Part shown: positions 12,872 through 29,303 of the stretch, in pieces | Position numbering within the stretch: position 1 is the stretch's first letter | Layout of the letters: each line of letters starts with the position of its first letter | Origin: Pempheris klunzingeri | Taxonomy: Eukaryota; Chordata; Actinopteri; Acropomatiformes; Pempheridae | Length of the DNA: 64,000 nucleotides | Direction of reading: 5' to 3' | Assembly (NCBI RefSeq): GCF_042242105.1 | Contig: NC_092019.1 | Location: 22,062,828 to 22,126,827, forward strand | Position numbers and translations under genes: made by a program | The notes under the pieces: model-generated | Database searches by the model: none | Seen by the model: the letters and a program-made list of their open reading frames with translations, nothing else | What the model was told of the DNA's origin: nothing

Positions 12872-14481
12872 ATGGCTGCATCTTTGTACCAGTTATTTAA
12901 CCTCAGGCCCTCAGCTGCTCAAACCAGCATGGACGCTCTGGTGTCAGCCTTGTGGTGCAGACTCTTCCCTGGACAGTCCTTTGGTCAAAACCACAGGCTG
13001 GATCCAGTCTTTGCCAGGATGTCCCAATGGCCAGAACTGGCAGCCGTGAAGCTCTGCCCTTACTATTTTGACCAGGTCACTTACAGCCTTCCTACCAGAG
13101 ACCAAGTGAAACACATGTGGGTATCAAGTCATATTCAGGGGGTTCCCAAACCCTCATGGACCCCCAGCCAGTGTTTTTATTTGCTTTGTAGTCTAGAGTG
13201 TAACAGCAGGTTACATTGAAACTTATTTTACAGGTCGGAATAGTCATTTCTTTAAAAAGTCCCATATTGTAGGTATTTGAATGTCCTACCAGGACAAGTT
13301 TACATGGGTTAAAAACACATTGTTGCTCTAATGGCAAACGTGGCTGCTGCAGCTGTTTTCAGTCTCCGTTTCAGAGGAACAGTAACAATCCGCTGCTTCG
13401 CTCTCTTTCATCATCTTCGTGTTATCGAGAGCTGGCTTGAGTCAGGTAAAAACAACGGTTGACAGTGAGGTTGACTCAGGAGGTCCTCTGTCGGCCTGCT
13501 GAAGCGCTGGAGGAGGTCACATGATCAACAGACCCCCTCATGACATCAAAAGGGGAGCCAAATCCAAACAGTGTTTTTACATACTTTTAGTGAAAGATGG
13601 GGCAGGGAAAAAAAAGAGAGAGAGGACGGTCATTTCTCAGAGTTTGAGTGTCTCACACACTGGGGACACATATTTATGCTGAAACAACGTTAACATAATA
13701 TGGGAACTTTAATCAAATGTACTACCCCAAATTCCAAACTATTCCTCCTGGGACTCCGGTCTTCAACCCTCAATCTATCCATGTTGATCCACACTGTTGG
13801 TGGACAAAGGTGATATTTGGTGTGTCGTGTTTGTTCACTGACCCTGAAGCTTGAGTGTTCTAATGAATGATCTTCCTCCCACTTGTGGCCTGAAGGGAGA
13901 GCTGCAACCTCAGGCTGCACTGGTTCAACTCATGGGCAGACCTAACAGAGGAGAGGCTGAGGGCCACCAAGCAGTACTGGAGACCGCATTTAAGGACTAG
14001 CCGAGACACGGGGCCCAACACTGGCATCCACTTGAGTCGACTCTGTCAGCTCCAAGATCCAAACACTGGCGGGAGTATATCCACTGAACAGTATATTTAT
14101 CTGATGTATGGCTGCCACTTGACTGCCAACAACCTCACACCTTTGTCTCACAGCTGTTAATAAATTTGTCTTATTACAGATGTGAAGGTCGAGCATGTTT
14201 AATAGAGAACACTTTCTATGTGCATGTGGGAGATGAGGTTCATTTTTGACATATCATTTTCAGGTTAATGCCCTTTTGTTTTGTTTTGTTTTTACAGAGT
14301 TTGTCCAAGTAATCAATTCCCCCCTCAAAGGCAACATTTCCCATCTAAACTGCCTCAAAATGTTGGCCAACAGAATCAGAGTACCGGCTTTGGAAACATC
14401 TCTCAAAATAACATTTTACTGTCAGGAAACACAGCACCACTACTTAACAGTGCACAAGTAGTGTCGCTAAAGGTCAGGTGA
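12872..14481 (+). CDS. Unrecognised four-exon gene, exon 2 split by a MITE
   Basis: I do not recognise the product. The exons fit in frame: A 12872-13116 (phase 2), B 13244-13255 plus 13713-13809, C 13900-14090 (phase 2), D 14298-14481 (stop TGA). Without the 457-bp insertion in B they read 729 nt, 242 aa. The start context is GCAAAATGGC, with a possible AG acceptor 11 bp before it. The protein opens MAASLYQLFNLRPSAAQ; exon B gives YYPKFQTIPPGTPVF and VDPHCWWTK; exon C gives LRLHWFNSWADLTEERL and QYWRPHLRTSRDTG; exon D is rich in Gln, Asn and Pro. There is no signal peptide and no membrane segment. As the sequence stands, reading into the MITE meets a stop within about 10 codons, so the gene is either broken, or starts at the ATG at 13717 just right of the insertion. 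The exon B acceptor (AATAG) is weak and follows a better AG 10 nt upstream that would shift frame. Confidence 0.5.
13252..13712. mobile_element. TTAA-flanked non-autonomous DNA transposon (piggyBac-like MITE)
   Basis: TTAA occurs at both ends (13252-13255 and 13709-13712). Inside them the ends are inverted copies: left AAAAGTCCCATATTGTA, right end TAATATGGGAACT. TTAA duplication is the piggyBac signature, and the 'AAGTCCCATATT' end is common in teleost MITEs. It is about 450 bp and encodes no transposase. It sits inside exon B of the gene at 12872-14481. Confidence 0.7.
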
Positions 14482-15046
14482 TGCCAGACTATAGTTGAGG
14501 TAATTACTGCATCCACAACTTTCTACTACTGCTACTAACAACAACAAGGTCTTATATTAACAATTATTTTCCTTGTTATTTTCTATTAATCGTGTGGTCC
14601 ATAAAATATGAGAAAATAGTAAAAAAAAAAAATCCAAAAAGCTTGAGCTGACATATTTAAATAGCTTCTTTTGTATAAACTGCAGTCTACAACCATAAGG
14701 ATAATTGATTTAATATAATAAATGACTGAAAATCAGCCAATGTTCACATTTGCAAAGCTGGAACCAGTAATTTTTTGCAGGTTTGTTTAAAAATGACTAC
14801 CTGTTGCAGCTCTAGTCACAACATTCAACTGGTGCAGGAAAGATCGAAACACAACAATGTTGTTTTACAGTTAAAAGCCATATATTTTAAAGCCAGAAAA
14901 ACAAACCACCATTTACTTTTTTTATGGAAAACATCTTTAATGGATTGTTAAGTGAGTACATATAGATACAAATGTTCTATCCTAGCTACAGTCAGGGCCA
15001 GATATTTGTAGGAACCAGTAGAGTGGCTGCACAGCAAAGCCTCCAC

Positions 15047-15088
<42 letters not shown>

Positions 15089-15279
15089 TTCTCAGGGCTG
15101 GAGACACAGGGCTAATCTGACATTAGGCCTTGTGCTGCAGTGAGCACATTTCGTCCAAAAAAAAAAAAAAAAAAGTGAATGCATGTCAGGGACTGTAAAT
15201 CCTAAAAGACACTGTAGACACAGACGTAAATCAATAACAAATTGTGTCTGGACACCTTGTTTTTCTGTATTTTTTCTCT
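14482..15279. other. Intergenic, between unknown gene and psmc4 (convergent 3' ends)
   Basis: Holds the 3' flanks of both convergent genes, a (TG)n tract at 15050-15087 and a poly(A) run at 15158-15174. Part is presumably the psmc4 3' UTR, but I cannot fix its end. Confidence 0.6.
15050..15087. repeat. (TG)n microsatellite
   Basis: About 19 TG units in the likely psmc4 3' flank. Confidence 0.9.
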
Positions 15280-21403
<6,124 letters not shown>

Positions 21404-21480
21404 GTTGAAATATGCCTGACGATTGACGTTATGACGTGACACGCTGGCAGAAGGTTGTGTGGGTAATGTAGTTCATCGCA
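21404..21480 (-). promoter_or_regulatory. psmc4 promoter region
   Basis: Directly upstream of the psmc4 start codon lie three TGACG half-sites (from 21417, 21424 and 21432; CREB/ATF-like). Next comes TGTGGGTAATGTAGTTC at 21458-21474, which on the gene strand reads GAACTACATTACCCACA and resembles the ZNF143/THAP11 motif ACTACAATTCCCA. No TATA box is seen, as expected for a housekeeping gene. The transcription start is inferred, not seen. Confidence 0.5.
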
Positions 21481-21674
21481 CGGGATAGGCATTTTATTGC
21501 TTCAGGCTACTTTATGAAACATTTTATTGTGTTTAACTAATGTTTAAAAAATGTGTCACACATATAAAATCAGCAAGGGGTCTGAAGAAATGTATAAAAG
21601 AAACAAAACAAACGCTTTTTAATGATTTCTGAAATCATTCACATCCAGTGTGACTACATTTGCATAAACTGCTC

Positions 21675-21960
21675 ATTAGATAAGATTCAACTTCATTGTC
21701 ACTGCACAGAGTACAAGCGCTAAGACAATGAAATGCAGTTTCGCGTCGAAAACCAAAAGCAAAAAAGCAGGAAAGTGCAGAATATGTTCACACATGTCGT
21801 GGTAGCATATAAATAAATAAAATAAGCCTATATGCAGTAGGAACAGTATTCACTGAAGATAATGGCTGTAATGAATTCGCTATATTATAGAGTAGAAGTA
21901 GAAGAGTATAAACAGAGTGCAGATATAGTCTAAAAAGTCTAAAAATGTGCACATATCTGA
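21675..21960. mobile_element. Retroelement-derived fragment (LINE/SINE-like)
   Basis: The words AGATTCAACTTCATTGTCAC, GTACAAGCGCTAAGACAATG and AAATGCAGTTT are a recurrent teleost repeat ('tttattgtcatt...acaatgaaatgcagttt'). It runs into low-complexity AT-rich DNA and has no coding capacity. Confidence 0.45.
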
Positions 21961-22194
21961 CTTCTGTTGTAGGCTAAAGGGGTGAGTGTAGCAGAGCCCA
22001 GCTAAGACAGATGCAACCACTTTTAGAGAATATAAAAGAAATAAATACCACTTATTAGTATTTTTATGCCTTATGTGTCAACTGAGAGTAGTTTTTAAAC
22101 CGTTTTTGACACCTTTTTACCACAGGTTACTGGATGTGCTGAGACAATAGTGTTGCAGAACTTGGGGTCTTCACACCTCTGCTATATCGATGAA

Positions 22195-22195
<1 letters not shown>

Positions 22196-22231
<36 letters not shown>
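22196..22231. repeat. (CA)n microsatellite
   Basis: About 18 CA units with one imperfect unit near the right end. Confidence 0.9.
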
Positions 22232-22232
<1 letters not shown>

Positions 22233-23138
22233 ACACACACCACAACGTTTTCTATTCACAGATGGATGATTACACTACAGATGCATTTTTCCCTTGTGTA
22301 GGAGGACATGTGGAAAAAGTACATCATTGTCTATCAGCAATAGACAGACCTCCGCATTTTCTTCTGGGGAGATGGTGGTTTGTTTAAAGCGCATCAATAC
22401 ATCTTGGTCTAATAATCTATTAGTCGCCCATGTTGGTGGTTGACAAACAAGGAAAAGAGAACTTTACGGTTCAGTCAGCACATGATTGTTATCTTAAGTG
22501 AGCCTGACAGTTTGTCTTTAACCTAATCTTCATCGGTAGTTAAAACTTTTCGGACTTCTTGCTAATGTTGGCCAGTAAATTGAGTTTAACAGTTCAGAGT
22601 TTGGAAACATCAGTCGAAAAAACAATCTCACAGATTATTTAAATCAGCTGATGTTTCCAAGATGCTCAGAATCAAGAGAAGTTTAAACATCTACAGTTTT
22701 ATCACAATTGAACCACATTGGCATGCTGATGAAGACCATGTGATAAAGTTGAAAGCTCCAAAACAAGCAAGTAACTGGACATTGAATGGAGGTTGTTTTG
22801 TCAGTATGTTATTCTATAACTTTTCACCAAAAGGAGCTCAAACAGGTCCACCCTGTTAGCTTTCACTTTCAAGTCAACATTGTCATTTTTTGACAATCTT
22901 TTATACTTATTTTATCTACTTATTTACATACTGCATTTCATTTGAAAAGTCTTCAGTACTTGCGCATTTTACATTTGTTTACATTTCTAAGGTTCCCCAG
23001 AGGAAACTCCAGAGGAAGTGGTATCAGATATGCCTGCGTGAGCTTCATTTGTGTGCAATCAAAGGAGGTAACAGCATCTTTTTTTTGTGTGTCTGCAGTC
23101 GAAACACATTTTAAAGATCATTTTGTCGGTTGTTGATA

Positions 23139-26100
23139 ATGAAGAAGTGGACACAATGGATGTTTCTCTACTTCATGGTCTCAGGTACAATTTCAAAAGC
23201 TTTTTAAATTGTAAATGGAAAGTGTGTGTATGTTTGTGAAGCTTGTCTTTGCTATCATTGTTATTCTGTTAAAAAAGTGCAGATCTGGATTTGACAAAAA
23301 CTATGGTTTAACCTTAGTCTCAGGTTGTTGTTTTTTTTACCACGCTACCTTCTTCCCCATCTCTGGACCTTTTTTTGTAGCGTCTGCGGACTCCCACAGC
23401 AAAAGGCTGGTGGGCCGATGACTTTTTTTTTTTTATTTTCTAAAGTTCTACAATTTAAAAAAATTCTAATCTGTAGTATATTAAGTATACATTCCCATGA
23501 TCTTGTGGCAATAGAAAGAGAGAGGAGATATGCAACAAAGGTCCACAGCCCAAATTTCAGGTAGTTTTGGTTACAAGTTATCTGCCTTAACTATTCAGCC
23601 CCTGGTCATGGTATCATTATTACTGCATGTGAAACTAAATGAATGACTAAATGACTTTCACTATCACACCCTCTCTGTAACATTCTTTTTGTCTTCCTTT
23701 ATAAACTTTTTATGGCATTTTTGCTAAATCCTGTAAAATCATGCACCAGCTCTGAGCAGATATAATTTGTCATTAGACAAGTTTCACTTTACAGGCTGTT
23801 GGTTAACGGCTTGGCTGCCATGGATCAACACTTTTGGTAACTGAAAGCTGAAGCCAACATTCAGTAGGAGAGGACACATCCTCCTGTTCTACAACAAGTG
23901 TCTCAGAAAATCCTGTTTTTTCACTTCTTTTCTAATGTTCTAATGTTTGAATAATGTTCATCAGGCCTTGCGTGAAGCTTGGTGGCATTGTTGCATCTCA
24001 GCTCCCCCTCAGTTTCGTTGCGTCTCTGGGTTTAAATTTGGATTTTTATTTAATTGGGTCCAATGACTGCAACCATGGCAGAACCTCAAACTTCAGGCTA
24101 TAAAACCTTCCCTCAGAAATCTGCGGCTGAAGTCATAGATGCTACATCCACATTTCTCTTCAGTCTGTTTGGAGCCGTGTGTCCTAATGACTAATAACCT
24201 ATCAATCTAAGATAATGCTTAACAGGCAGAAAAGTTTTTTTCAGTAATCTGAAATACAGAAAGTAGTGCCACCTACATGCAGCTATAACATGACAATAGA
24301 TTCCAAATAGTTTTCTCTACTAAGCTGAAAATTGTTTGTTCAAACATTGTTGCCCTGTACTGGCAATCACCATATGACACCACACAGAAGTAGAACCACA
24401 CAGAAAGAGGTTAGGCATCTCTCTGAAAGACACACTGATCTGGTCTACTTTTAACAGGAAGTTATTAAGAATAGAATAGAATAGATAGAATAGAATAGAT
24501 AGACTTTATTGTCTGCCCGAGACGGTGACAGAAATTCTCCTTTGACAAGGCTCCAACAGGTTATACAGCATCCTGTCATTGGTTTTGTCTTTTTATTTTC
24601 ATGGCTGTTTTTTAGGTACTCGCTCCCTGGTCGAGGTCCACCAACCGCCTGTGCTCACCACGCCTCTGGGTCATGATGTGGTGCTGCCATGCCAGTTCAC
24701 TCTCTCCCACAATGAGAGAATGGTCACCCCACCAGTTCTGTATTGGATGTGCTCATCACAGAACACGGACAATGCCAGGATGTGGCCCATTTCTGACAAA
24801 TATGAGGGACGAGTTGCCCTTCTGGACAATAATCGGAGCTCCTCAAATAAGTCCATAATCCTGAAGAATGTGCAGTGGGCCGACAGTGGGAAGTACCTGT
24901 GCAAAATGTCCATCACCACAGAGAGGGAAAAAAGTTTCAGGAAGAGGGGAAATGAAACTTTACTGATGGTTTATGGTATGTACAACATTTCTAAAGTTTC
25001 ATTTTGTGTGTTGAAATCAGGTTCAGGACATAGAATATAGATTTAGAATCTATTTTAGGACAGGCGAGGCCGTGGTTAGGTCGGGGTAGGCCTCAAGCCT
25101 TGAGCCTCAAACCTCCACAGCCATTTGCAACCAGGGTCTGCAGCATATTGTGATCTCATGGGGGAAGTTTCAGCTGGAAACTTCTTAAGAAATGTAGAGA
25201 AAAAGGAAGAAGTTATTGATCAAGTTGTAAATGGTGGGTGATATGAAAAACAGTAAATATGTGTGTATTTATGTTGAAAATAAAATGTACACAGTTATCT
25301 GCATCACAGTGTACTGTGGAGCTTTGGTTTGGGACACACTCTTCAAATAAGGGAAATAACGCAGAAAAGAAAGTGAAATGAATCAAGATAAATTTGTTTT
25401 CATTGGCTGTTTGCAAAGTTAAGGACAAAAAGTTTGCCCCGTCTATTTAAAAATCTATTAATTTAACTGTCAACTATCATTTCACTATTACAACCTCAGC
25501 TCTAATCTATAGTAGGCAAAGGTGAGAAATCAGATCTGCCTGCATCTGTGTGCATTTCTTTCAGACACCATGATCTTTAACCTCAGCTGCCACAATGACT
25601 CTCTGCTCTGGTGTGAAGCCAACGTGACCCGAGATTCCAGATTTGTTCTGTCCATTTTTCTTGATGGGTGCCGACTCCCGACCGCCAGCTCCGCTCGAGG
25701 GGATGCTGCTGCAGCTCTGCCCTACGCCACTCTCTCCGAGGCCACCACTCTGAGTAGGGGAGGAAAATACGAGTGTCAGCTACACCTGAACAATGAGCTG
25801 ATAACGAAGAGCTTCTTCCACTACCATCCGCCTGGTAACAAACCTCCCCCCCCCCCGATCTGATTCATGCATGCACGTTTCACACCTGCTGCTCTGTATA
25901 AACACTCCTCAGCCTCTGCTAAGCGGAGCTGTTCTTTCCACCAGTCATTTATCAATCACAGTTTTTGTAGGTGGCTTAGGTGGAGTACGCGTCCTGTCAG
26001 CATTCTACTGCAATGGTGGTTTTCTGAGAAAAATGCTTTTTGGGCCATAGTGGATTTTTTGTTGCAATACAGCAAGTGGTCACTGAGAAAAACTGGCGGT

Positions 26101-26726
26101 TTGATGCAAATCTTTAGTGATTATAATAAGAGTAGAAAACAGGCACGACAGGACCCAGGTATTAAAAACAGCACACAAGTAAAAACCCAACCAAGAACTA
26201 AGATAAACTGACAACAAACAAGCACCTGGCCAGGCTGACTGATGAGGGAAGTAAAAGCATGCTGGGTTACCAAGGAACAGGCCGTATGAAGGGTGGGGAA
26301 ACACGCAAAGACAGGAACTAACAGACATGAGCGAAAAATAGTACAGAATTTAACAGGAAACAATAAATGAGTAAGAGAACCCACAATAATCAACGTAGCC
26401 CTTCAGAAAAACAACTGAGAGAATAATAAAAGACATCTGTAGGCTTTGTAGGTTGGGTTTGTTTTCATTTTGCCACTGGGGTGGCAAGATTTTCATTGTC
26501 TGCGTTGTTAATTCTGCATTTTCAGGAGGAAAGAGGAGAGTATATCCCACCTTGTATCAATGTGTGATTTAATCTCGGGACTCTTCATATCTGTGCTTTT
26601 GTGTTTTTCTCAGAGCCAAGTGAGGCAGTGTTTCCAGAGCCGTGGTGCCTCTATGCAGCTCTCCTCCTGGTGCCTGCCACCATCCTGTTGAGCCTCCTAA
26701 CCTCCTGGCTGCTGTGCAGATGCTGA
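23139..26726 (+). CDS. Two-Ig-domain type I membrane protein with minimal cytoplasmic tail
   Basis: Family not recognised beyond the Ig superfamily. Coding exons 23139-23184, 24616-24975, 25565-25834 and 26614-26726 join in phase 1 with GT-AG ends: 789 nt, 262 aa. Exon 1 is a signal peptide (MKKWTQWMFLYFMVSG). Exon 2 is a V-set domain with Cys41, Trp59 and Cys111 in DSGKYLC, plus an extra Cys61 and N-glycosylation sequons NKS and NET. Exon 3 is a second, more divergent Ig-like domain with Cys144 and Cys206 (GGKYECQ) and sequons NLS, NDS and NVT. Exon 4 carries a hydrophobic segment at about 237-259 and ends SWLLCRC, leaving about two residues in the cytosol. One domain per phase-1 exon is the plan of B7/butyrophilin-like and related immune receptors. 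With no tail it would need a partner to signal, or acts as a ligand or adhesion protein. Confidence is high for the gene, low for function. Confidence 0.8.
24474..24541. repeat. (ATAGA)n tract with retroelement-like tail
   Basis: Imperfect AGAATAGAATAGATAGAAT repeats run into AGACTTTATTGTCTGCCCGA, a common 3' end of fish non-LTR repeats. It lies in intron 1 of the Ig receptor gene, about 75 bp before the V-domain exon. Confidence 0.5.
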
Positions 26727-26821
26727 GTCTGTCAACATCTGGCTGGAACGGTGAGGTTTAGCAATGGCGATCCAGGCTTTCAGCTGTAGGAGATATAGGC
26801 CTCTCACTGGGGCACCAATAA

Positions 26822-28928
26822 TGTGGCAGGTTGACTACCATTTAATTAATTAATTAATTAAAAGCTCTCGTATCAATAGGGGCACCACCCGTCATTGGAC
26901 GGGAAATTCAACTTATTATTTTCTTAGCACAGATGGCTTCAGGTCTTTAACCTTAAGAATTAAGCACTAAACATTAAACAGTCTCAGTTCTAAATGTGTA
27001 AGTTCTCAGTGGCATTGATCCTCTTAGACCTTGTTATGAAGAAATATCCAGGCAGCGAAGTGGCGATTAATACACCTTTTTATTAATAAATGCTAAATAT
27101 CAACATAAAACACTAATGACTATAAAGGCAGATGAGACAGAAATGACACTAGACAGACAACAATCAAGACATAAGACTAACATTGCTGATAAACCTTTGG
27201 ATTAGTGATAGTGAAATGAAACTGAATACGGATTTTACCGGAGGACGAGGGAAACCCATCTGACTTTAAGAATGTTATAGTTAGAACCACAGAGGATCCA
27301 CTGACTACTCTCCCTGCAGACTTAGATAGATCTCAGAGCTACACTGACACCAACTTGTTAACTAGCACCAGCTGTTATACTTGACGTGGTTTCCAGGGGA
27401 GGAGGAGAGAGAGGAGCTCTCTCTGGAGGCTGAGACAGGAGGCTGGAGGGCCTTGGCGATGTCGGCTCAGTTCACTCGGCACCGTGGTTCAGGAACTTGA
27501 AGGTTCTGGTGGATCAGGATGTGCTGGTTCTTGGCGGTGGCGTCTGTCGGTCCGTCCGGACTACAGGACAGCCAGCGGCATTCAGCTCTTAATAGGCAGG
27601 GTGCTGGATCTGGATCTGATGTTGGCCTCAGCTTCAAAACTCATTTAAAGCTCACTAAGAAAAAGTTGTCGCTGGTCACACGCAACAGTTCAGAGTTATC
27701 AAAAACGAGAGTTGCTATCAAAGAGTACTTGGTTCTGGCTGGTGTTTCAGGCGGTATTTAAGAGGACTTTAAGAAAACTCTGTTACACTTTCAGTCATAG
27801 TGATCAGCTATAACTTCAGAAGAACGGTCTACAAAAGTTTAACTTGAAGGTAGCAGGCACAAAGATTATAAGTAACAAAGTAAAACTTAAAAGGGAAAAA
27901 TAAAAATAAAATTAAAAAAACGGCAAAGCAGAAAAGAAGGGGGCTAAGCAATGACAGAAGGGAAGACAGAGGTTTTATCCTCTGCATCTTAGGGGCGTGT
28001 TCTCCTCTGACAGAGGGACGCCTGTGTCATCACTAAAAGTTTAGACGTATTAAATTAGATTTCTGTTTCATATTCACTATGTTCCAAATCCATTTTCATT
28101 CCTAACACTGCATGGTATACAGAATCAAGATATTTCATCTCCAATACATATATTCATTAAGTCTTTACCAAATAACTTCCTCAATGGCATGACACACAAT
28201 GACCTAATCTTTAACATTCTCAAGTTTGCATTAACTTCCATTACTCTAATTATCACATGACACAGATTAAACAGACCTGGATTGAATATACTGTTGGTTA
28301 GTTTCTAATTTATTAGACACAGATTATTAATTATATGGACTTCCTGAGTCTTTTCACTCATTGGTGAATTACAGTGTTATCACAGGATTTGAAGCAGCAT
28401 CCTCAAAAGTTGAAATTGGTTAGTTGGTCATCCTTGGATATTCATGAACATGTCGGTTACACCATTAGACAAAAGAACACATTAATTAGCATTAATTGAT
28501 CTGTGGGCACTTTGGACAGTTCCTTTAACCACATTTAAACTTATAGCAGAAATGAAAGAATGTTCGTACAGACTTCACTCATTCCTCTCTGTGATCAGTC
28601 TGGCCTGGACCTCAGGGGTCCACGAGTGAAGGAGAGACCACAGGGTCGCTCGGACAGGAGCGACCCCGTGGTTCATAGAGGGTTCAGAACGTATATGTCG
28701 ATAGAAGCTCTTTGTTAACTTTGTGTGGCAGTCACTGTGAGGCCTTTTACACCACACCTACCCAGAGGCAAGCTTTGGGTTCCATCACTTCATCATTGTC
28801 ACTTATCAGTCTTTTTAGCGTTCATCACGTTATCATCCGGAACTCTCATACAATGGCTTCCTGTTTTGGATAAGTCAGTTCAGGGTTAATTCACAGCCAG
28901 TACACTGTTAAAGCATGGGTTTGTGGCA
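26822..28928 (-). mobile_element. Candidate retroelement LTR (about 2.1 kb)
   Basis: On the plus strand the block begins TGTGGCAGG and ends TTTGTGGCA, so it has TG...CA limits in either orientation. It is followed by a 14-C run (28930-28943), which on the minus strand is a G-rich tract just before TTGCCACA, as a polypurine tract sits before a 3' LTR. On the minus strand an AATAAA lies near 27078-27083. Just outside the left end, the minus strand reads TTGGTGCCCCAGTGAGAGGC, which looks like a tRNA primer site; that side would not be expected for a simple 3' LTR, so the copy may be rearranged. No second LTR and no gag, pol or env frame is present. Confidence 0.33.
28637..28672. repeat. Short stem-loop inside the candidate LTR
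   Basis: ACCACAGGGTCGCTC and GAGCGACCCCGTGGT are inverted copies (14 of 15 bases) around the 6-base loop GGACAG. Confidence 0.75.
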
Positions 28929-29164
28929 ACCCCCCCCCCCCCCTTTCCTCTGTCACAGGACAGTCCAGGAGGTCATAGGGCAAGTGAGTCAGCCACACTA
29001 CTGGTTCGACGGGCTACACAGCGGAGAATCGATACCCATCTCCCATCTTTAAGATCAAAGTCACTCATAAGCAGGGACAAACACTCATCAATTCACTTCA
29101 AGTTAAAAGGTGGAGTACACTGTTCTATGTGGTTGCTGCCTAATTCAGAGGCAAAGTCCCAACA

Positions 29165-29303
29165 CATCGCCACAAGAACTCCGGGTAATCTGAAAAGTAC
29201 CTCCTCACTACTAGGTGCTTTCCATGGAAAAGTACCTAGTAGCGAGGAGGTACTTTTCAGATGGAGGTTTTTCAAAATCCCGGAGAAAAGTTCCTGCGAT
29301 GGA
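29165..29303. mobile_element. Foldback (long hairpin) element
   Basis: 27-bp arms at 29190-29216 and 29234-29260 are inverted copies with one mismatch around a 17-base loop that is itself partly palindromic (TTTCCATGGAAA). The pairing continues more loosely outwards: ACTCCGGG on the left faces CCCGGAG on the right, then CATCGCC faces GCGATGG. No coding sequence. Best read as a small non-autonomous transposon. Confidence 0.6.

Larger units (their letters stand above)
21481..23138. other. Intergenic between psmc4 and Ig receptor gene
   Basis: AT-rich. Contains a retroelement-like stretch near 21675-21960 and a (CA)n tract at 22196-22231. No gene is seen. Confidence 0.6.
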
